A stretch of DNA of 64,000 nucleotides from JAWXUE01 sp044432865 (GTDB lineage: Bacteria > Bacillota_I > Bacilli_A > Acholeplasmatales > Anaeroplasmataceae). Below are positions 59,563 through 64,000 of the stretch, piece after piece (position 1 is the first letter of the stretch; every line of letters starts with the position of its first letter). Location: assembly GCA_044432865.1 (NCBI GenBank), contig JAWXUF010000003.1, positions 1-64,000 of the forward strand, given 5' to 3'. The position numbers were made by a program, and so were the translations under genes. A model generated the notes under the pieces. It was not told the DNA's origin, did no database searches, and worked only from the letters and a program-made list of their open reading frames with translations.

Positions 59563-60939
59563 ATGAAAAAAACTAAAGTAGTATGTACAATTGGTCCAGT
59601 AAGTGAGCAAAGAGACGTTTTAGAAAGCTTAATCGGAGCTGGAATGAATGTAATGAGAATGAACTTTTCACATGGTGATGAAGTTGAACAAAGTTTCAGA
59701 ATTAACAACATTAAAGCTATTAACAAAGAAAAAGGATTAGCAGTTGGTATTTTATTAGATACTAAAGGTCCTGAAATTAGAACTGGATTAGTTGAAAATC
59801 CATTAGATTTACAAGTTGGAGCTGAAATCCGTGTTACTATGGATTATTCTTATGTTGCTAAAGATACTACAAAAGTAGCTATTTCTTACCCAGGATTATT
59901 CAATGATATCGCTGTTGGTGGAAAAATTTTAGTTGAAGATGGAAAATTATCTTTAACTGTTAAATCAAAAGATGAGAAAAATAGTGAATTAGTATGTAAC
60001 GTAGATACTGCTCATGTATTAAAAAATAAAAAGAACTGTAACGTTCCAGGTGTAATTTTAAATATGGAATATATTTCTGAAAAAGATAAAGGAGATATCA
60101 TCTTCGGTTGTAAACAAGATGTTGATTTCTTAGCTGCTTCATTCGTTAGACGTGCTGAAGACTTAGCTGATTTAAGAGCTTTATTAGCTTCTCAAGGAAA
60201 TACAAGAATTAAAATTATTTCTAAAATCGAAAACCAAGAAGGTGTTGATAACATGGATGAAATCATTGAGTTATCTGATGGTGTAATGGTTGCTCGTGGA
60301 GATTTAGGTGTTGATGTACCAGTTTGGGAATTACCAGCTATCCAAAAAGAAATGATCGAAAAATGTCAAGCTGCAGGTAAAATTGTAATTTGTGCTACTC
60401 AAATGTTAGATTCAATGATCGAAAATCATAGACCTACTAGAGCAGAAGCTACAGATTGCCACAATGCTGTTTTAGATGGAACAAGTGCTACAATGTTATC
60501 AGGAGAATCAGCTCAAGGTGATTTCCCATTATTAGCTGTAGAATATATGTCAAAAATTGATCAAGAAGCTGAATACTATATCGATTATGAAAAAATGATG
60601 GATAATGCTATTGATGCAACTGATGAAGATAATACTGCTGCAGGAATTGCTTTAGCTGCTGCTAAAACTGCTTTAAATTACGAAGTATGTGCAATTATTG
60701 CTGAAGGAAATGAAAAATTTGTTTACCAAGTTTCTGCATTCCGTCCATGTGTTGATATCTTTGCTGCTGTACCTACTCATAGTGATGCTACAAGCTGTTC
60801 ATTAGCTTGGGGAACAACTACTTTAGTTGGTAAAGCTGATGATGCTTTAAAAGCTGCTGCTGCTGCTTTATCATTAGAAAAAGGTGACAAAGTATTAAAA
60901 GTTACTGAAACATCTTTAGAATTCGTAACAATTAAATAA
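59563..60939 (+). CDS. pyk: pyruvate kinase
   Basis: The 458-aa enzyme converts phosphoenolpyruvate and ADP to pyruvate and ATP. It has KTKVVCTIGPVSEQRDVLES, MNFSHGD, LLDTKGPEIRTG, the catalytic ISKIENQEGVDNMDEII and MVARGDLGVDVP. It lacks the extra C-terminal PEP-utiliser-like domain of Bacillus pyruvate kinase. AGGAG precedes ATG 59563; the frame is open upstream into pfkA without another good start. Confidence 0.97.
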   Translation: MKKTKVVCTIGPVSEQRDVLESLIGAGMNVMRMNFSHGDEVEQSFRINNIKAINKEKGLAVGILLDTKGPEIRTGLVENPLDLQVGAEIRVTMDYSYVAKDTTKVAISYPGLFNDIAVGGKILVEDGKLSLTVKSKDEKNSELVCNVDTAHVLKNKKNCNVPGVILNMEYISEKDKGDIIFGCKQDVDFLAASFVRRAEDLADLRALLASQGNTRIKIISKIENQEGVDNMDEIIELSDGVMVARGDLGVDVPVWELPAIQKEMIEKCQAAGKIVICATQMLDSMIENHRPTRAEATDCHNAVLDGTSATMLSGESAQGDFPLLAVEYMSKIDQEAEYYIDYEKMMDNAIDATDEDNTAAGIALAAAKTALNYEVCAIIAEGNEKFVYQVSAFRPCVDIFAAVPTHSDATSCSLAWGTTTLVGKADDALKAAAAALSLEKGDKVLKVTETSLEFVTIK

Positions 60940-60948
60940 TATAACTAT

Positions 60949-60986
60949 AAAAAACTGTATAAATAAATTTTATTTTACAGTTTTTT
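60949..60986 (+). terminator. terminator of pfkA-pyk
   Basis: AAAAAACTGTA (60949-60959) pairs with TACAGTTTTTT (60976-60986). Confidence 0.75.
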
Positions 60987-61041
60987 ATTTTACCTATTTT
61001 TAGGTCAATATATAAATTTAAGTGACTTTAAAATTATATTA

Positions 61042-61050
61042 TGATATTAT
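61042..61050 (+). promoter_or_regulatory. extended -10 of the alcohol dehydrogenase gene
   Basis: TGATATTAT; a start near 61057 gives a leader of about 60 nt that contains the palindrome at 61082-61109. Confidence 0.45.
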
Positions 61051-61081
61051 TACTTATAGATTTATAGTAAAAAGAAAGGGG

Positions 61082-61109
61082 ATATAATCAAAATATATTT
61101 TGATTATAT
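61082..61109 (+). promoter_or_regulatory. perfect 28-bp palindrome between ribosome binding site and start
   Basis: Arms of 14 nt (ATATAATCAAAATA and its complement) meet without a break. AAAGGGG (61075-61081) ends at its left edge and ATG 61118 begins 8 nt after its right edge. Folded as RNA it would bring the site to normal distance; as DNA it could be an operator. Confidence 0.6.
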
Positions 61110-61117
61110 ATATTAAT

Positions 61118-62287
61118 ATGATTAAAAATTCAATTTATTATTCACCAACTAAAATGTACTTTGGTGAAGGAGAAGAAAATAATATAGGTAATATAATTAA
61201 TGAATATGGATATAAAAATATTTTAATTATTTATGGAAAGAGTTCTGTAGTGAAAAGTGGACTTTTAGATAAAATAACTAATCAATTAGTAAATGTATCA
61301 TATAAGTTAAAAGGTGGAGTAGAACCAAATCCAAAAGTTAGTTTTGTTGTTGAGGCAAATGAAGAATTTAAAAATGAGAATTTTGATCTTATTTTAGCTG
61401 TAGGTGGTGGTTCTGTAATTGATACAGCAAAAGGTATTGCTGCAACGTTCAATGGACAATTAGACCCAATAAAAGTTCTTAAAAGAGAAATTGAAATAAA
61501 AAAATTCATTCCTGTTGCTACAGTTTTAACTTTATCAGCAAGTGGAAGTGAATTTAGTAGTAGTTGTGTACTAAGTGAATTATCAATTGGAATGAAACAA
61601 GGAATGACACATGATTCATTAAGACCAGTATTTTCTATAATGAATCCAACATTAACATGTAGTGTATCAAAATTTCAAACTGCAAATGGTATTGTCGATA
61701 TAATGATGCATACATTAGAAAGATATTTTGATCCTATTTATTCTTTTGATTTTACAAATGAATTATCAATTGGTTTAATAAAGACTGTGTATGAAAATGG
61801 TAAAAAAGCAATTGAAAATCCAAATGATTATGAAGCCAGAGCTAATCTTATGATTTGCGGGGCATTTTCACATAATGATTTAACAAATATTGGAATTACA
61901 AGAAACTTAAGAGTACATGTTTTAGAGCATGCTGTTTCGGCGTTAAAGGATGAAGTTTCTCACGGAGAAGGTTTAGCAGTATTATTTATTGCTTGGGCTA
62001 AAGTAATGAAAGAATACCACAAAATAAAAATGGCACCTTTAGCACAACGTTTATTTAATGTTGATTCAAAGTTATCTATTGATGAACAAGCAGATTTATT
62101 TATTTCTAAATTACAAGAATTCTTTATTAGTATAGGGATGTCTTCTAAATTATCACAACTTAATTTTATTGAAAGTGATTTAGAAGTATTAACTAATATG
62201 GCAACAAAAGATAATACAAGACCTATAAGTGATGCAAAACCTTTAGATAATGATTTAGTTTATAAAATATATAAGGAAGCATTCTAA
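61118..62287 (+). CDS. iron-containing alcohol dehydrogenase
   Basis: The 389-aa protein is of the butanol dehydrogenase/YqhD type: NSIYYSPTKMYFGEG at the start, coenzyme motif AVGGGSVIDTAKGIA, and metal ligands in NGIVDIMMHTLERYF, HVLEHAVSAL and SHGEGLAVLF. It would reduce an aldehyde to an alcohol with NAD(P)H as a fermentation sink. ATG 61118 is chosen because the family N-terminus starts there; a TTG at 61100 lies inside the palindrome. The true distance from the ribosome binding site is 36 nt unless the palindrome folds. Confidence 0.88.
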   Translation: MIKNSIYYSPTKMYFGEGEENNIGNIINEYGYKNILIIYGKSSVVKSGLLDKITNQLVNVSYKLKGGVEPNPKVSFVVEANEEFKNENFDLILAVGGGSVIDTAKGIAATFNGQLDPIKVLKREIEIKKFIPVATVLTLSASGSEFSSSCVLSELSIGMKQGMTHDSLRPVFSIMNPTLTCSVSKFQTANGIVDIMMHTLERYFDPIYSFDFTNELSIGLIKTVYENGKKAIENPNDYEARANLMICGAFSHNDLTNIGITRNLRVHVLEHAVSALKDEVSHGEGLAVLFIAWAKVMKEYHKIKMAPLAQRLFNVDSKLSIDEQADLFISKLQEFFISIGMSSKLSQLNFIESDLEVLTNMATKDNTRPISDAKPLDNDLVYKIYKEAF

Positions 62288-62862
62288 TGAAAGTATACGC
62301 GGTTAAAAAAGGAAAAAACCCAGGTGTATATAATACCTGGGATGAATGTAAAAAAGAAGTAGATGGATTTAAAGGTGCAGAATATAAGTCTTTTAATAAT
62401 ATTACTGAAGCAAATGATTATTTACAAGATAAAGAAATTGTTGTTTCTAATATAAGGGCTTATGTAGATGGTAGCTTTAATGTTAAGACAAATGAATATT
62501 CATTTGGTGCTGTATTATTAATGGATGGTAAAGAATCACACTTTAAAAAGAAATTCGATGATGAAGAGTATGCTGCTATGAGAAATGTCTCTGGAGAAAT
62601 AAAAGGTGCAGCATTCATGATTAATCACTTAATGAAATTAGGTGTAAAAGAAGTAAGCATTTATTATGATTATGAAGGTATTGAAAAGTGGTATAATGGT
62701 AAATGGAAAACTAATAGTGATGCTACTAAAAGATATGTAGAATTTGCACAAAAAGCAAAGAAAGTAATTAAAGTTAATTTTGTAAAAGTTAAAAGTCATT
62801 CTAATGATAAATATAATGATTTAGCAGACAGACTTGCTAAAGATGCATTAGGCATTAAGTAA
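62287..62862 (+). CDS. rnhA: ribonuclease HI with N-terminal viroplasmin domain
   Basis: The 191-aa protein has a caulimovirus-viroplasmin-like hybrid-binding domain (about 1-50, KVYAVKKGKNPGVYNTWDEC followed by KGAEYKSF) and an RNase HI domain with catalytic residues in AYVDGSFN, SGEIKGAA, YYDYEGIEKW and NDLADRLAKDA. It degrades RNA in RNA-DNA hybrids. It is coupled to the dehydrogenase gene by a TAATG overlap; its end overlaps the convergent murE-like gene by 15 nt. Confidence 0.92.
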   Translation: MKVYAVKKGKNPGVYNTWDECKKEVDGFKGAEYKSFNNITEANDYLQDKEIVVSNIRAYVDGSFNVKTNEYSFGAVLLMDGKESHFKKKFDDEEYAAMRNVSGEIKGAAFMINHLMKLGVKEVSIYYDYEGIEKWYNGKWKTNSDATKRYVEFAQKAKKVIKVNFVKVKSHSNDKYNDLADRLAKDALGIK

Positions 62863-64000
62863 TGATTTTGTATATAAGTAATCGTTGTGTGGGAATTTGA
62901 TATTATATATTTGTTCATAATTTTCAACACCTTTTCCTACGATAACTAATATACTATCTTTATCAAGAAGTTCAAGACCTAACTTAATAGCGTCTTTTCT
63001 AAAGAGTACTAAATAGTACTCTTTTTTTATTTTCTTTGTTAAATCATGAAAGATATTTACAATAGATTCATTTTTAGGATCTTCACTTGTGATTATAATT
63101 TTATCACAAAAGTGATTTGCAATACTTCCTAACATTGGTCGTTTAGATTTATCTTTTCCCCCAGATGATCCTAATACTAATACAATTTTTTTCTTTGTAA
63201 TTTGTTTAATGTTTTTCAGTAAATTTTCTAATGCATTAGGAGTGTGTGCAAAATCTATTACAACTTGTTTAGTTGTTGTATTAATTAATTCAAATCTTCC
63301 AGATATTTTTTTCATATACATAAAATTAGTATTTTCAAGAAGATTATATTTATCTAGAACTAAGACAGCTGCCAAACAATTGTAGACATTATATTTACCG
63401 AAAAATGGTATAACTAAAGGGTTTTTACTTTTATTTAAAATATATTTAAATTCTATTCTATCAAGAAATAATTTAACATTAACGCCCCTACAGTCACAAT
63501 CACTCAATCCATATGTTTTAATATTTTTATGTTTTAATTTAAATAAATTTTTATCATCAGCATTAACAAATACTGATCCATTTCTTTTAAGATAAGACAT
63601 TAAATCAAATTTTGTTTTAATATAATTTTTCATTGTTTTGTGTGTATTTAAATGCTCGTGTGTTATGTTAGTATAAATAAGACAGTCAAACGAAAGAGAA
63701 AATAATCTATTAGAAAGAATACCTTCGCTACTACATTCCATTACTACATACTTGATATTTTCTTTAGTCATATTAGATAAATGTTTTCTAATTGTAATTA
63801 TATCAGGTGTAGTATTAATCGTATTATATTTTTTAAGATTATAAATAATTCCATTAGTACCTATATAACCACAATCACTATTTTGATTAATTAATGATTG
63901 TATCATTAAGCAAGTAGATGTTTTGCCATCTGTACCTGTAACACCAATTAATTCTAAATTGTATGGATAGAAGTAATCTAATAATTTTTTAAATATTGGA
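62848..64000 (-). CDS. murE: MurE-type Mur ligase, 5' end outside the window
   Basis: At least 384 residues are visible; the frame stays open to base 64000, so the N-terminus is missing. It has the P-loop LIGVTGTDGKTSTCLM, the MurE motif THEHLNTHKTMKNYIKTKFD, FFGKYNVYNCLAA, FAHTPNALENLL and ITSEDPKNES. MurE adds the third amino acid to UDP-MurNAc-dipeptide in peptidoglycan synthesis. In MurE proteins the last motif region (DNPR in diaminopimelate enzymes) sets acceptor choice; here it reads SEDPKNE, so the acceptor cannot be assigned. A MurE-like paralogue is also possible. Confidence 0.82.
   Translation of the reverse strand, partial: PIFKKLLDYFYPYNLELIGVTGTDGKTSTCLMIQSLINQNSDCGYIGTNGIIYNLKKYNTINTTPDIITIRKHLSNMTKENIKYVVMECSSEGILSNRLFSLSFDCLIYTNITHEHLNTHKTMKNYIKTKFDLMSYLKRNGSVFVNADDKNLFKLKHKNIKTYGLSDCDCRGVNVKLFLDRIEFKYILNKSKNPLVIPFFGKYNVYNCLAAVLVLDKYNLLENTNFMYMKKISGRFELINTTTKQVVIDFAHTPNALENLLKNIKQITKKKIVLVLGSSGGKDKSKRPMLGSIANHFCDKIIITSEDPKNESIVNIFHDLTKKIKKEYYLVLFRKDAIKLGLELLDKDSILVIVGKGVENYEQIYNIKFPHNDYLYTKSLLNA

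Noticed and set aside
1..64000. Mollicute-style recoding of TGA to Trp
   Set aside because: atpF, walJ and nth end with TGA at positions that fit family length and coupling, and Trp in conserved motifs is encoded by TGG.
1..64000. CRISPR arrays, insertion sequences, prophage, tRNA or rRNA genes
   Set aside because: No regularly spaced repeats, transposase or integrase frames, attachment repeats, or tRNA/rRNA-like stretches were recognised by eye.

Overview
The window is a stretch of a very AT-rich, low-GC chromosome from a Gram-positive bacterium of the Bacillota (class Bacilli in the broad sense). It is probably one of the reduced, gut-associated lineages near Erysipelotrichales or RF39; that placement is my inference. 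Gene order follows Bacillus blocks closely: rpsF-ssb-rpsR-gdpP-rplI-dnaB; prfA-prmC-tsaC-spoIIR-rpiB-upp-atp operon-DUF1146-spoIIQ-spoIIID; rlmN-(prkC slot)-rsgA-rpe-spoVM-rpmB-fakA-(recG slot)-plsX-rnc; dnaD-nth; dnaE-pfkA-pyk. The code is standard: TGA ends atpF, walJ and nth, and TGG encodes Trp. Starts are usually preceded by AGGTG (5-6 nt away) or GGAGG (8-9 nt away), and many promoters have an extended -10 box (TGnTATAAT). No tRNA, rRNA, CRISPR, insertion sequence or prophage was seen.

Layout. 0-6.3 kb: the S6/SSB/S18 operon, then an in-frame fusion of c-di-AMP phosphodiesterase GdpP with ribosomal protein L9, the replicative helicase and RF1. 6.5-9.0 kb: release factor methylase, threonylcarbamoyl-AMP synthase, a shortened SpoIIR, an acetyltransferase, and a yybP-ykoY (Mn2+) riboswitch with no gene behind it. 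9.1-17.1 kb: rpiB-upp and a full F1Fo ATP synthase operon whose c subunit carries the Na+-binding residue set. 17.1-22 kb: DUF1146, SpoIIQ, SpoIIID, YigZ, DegV (FakB), a CCA-adding-type enzyme and YhaM. 22-28 kb: two giant, divergent PrsA-like lipoproteins. 28-34 kb: a tiny YjcZ-type spore protein, WalJ, RlmH, LeuS, a CotD-like coat protein, a lipoprotein S1 protease and a small membrane protein. 34-38 kb: a T-box leader and pheST. 38-47 kb: RlmN, a PASTA-only protein where the PrkC kinase should be, RsgA, Rpe, SpoVM (30 aa), L28, FakA, a RecG-like protein without ATPase motifs, PlsX and RNase III. 47-54 kb: two tandem phosphodiesterase paralogues, DapB, DnaD, Nth, Cse60, an HTH-helical-repeat regulator and a surface Ig-like protein. 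54-64 kb: DnaE, divergent PPi- and ATP-type phosphofructokinases, pyruvate kinase, an iron alcohol dehydrogenase, RNase HI and a truncated MurE-type ligase.

Taken together the window suggests a fermentative organism. It has two phosphofructokinases, pyruvate kinase and alcohol dehydrogenase. It can activate exogenous fatty acids (DegV/FakB, FakA, PlsX), and no fatty-acid synthesis genes are present where Bacillus carries them. Its ATP synthase is probably sodium-coupled. Seven dispersed sporulation markers (SpoIIR, SpoIIQ, SpoIIID, SpoVM, Cse60, YjcZ-like, CotD-like), three of them under 60 codons, argue for a retained endospore programme.

The most unusual points are the GdpP-L9 fusion with an internal ribosome binding site, the RecG-like and PASTA-only remnants of conserved loci, the orphan Mn2+ riboswitch, hairpins that bury the ribosome binding sites of spoVM and cse60, terminators hidden in the codons of the opposing gene at spoIIID/yigZ, and a perfect palindrome that would fold to place a distant ribosome binding site 8 nt from the alcohol dehydrogenase start.
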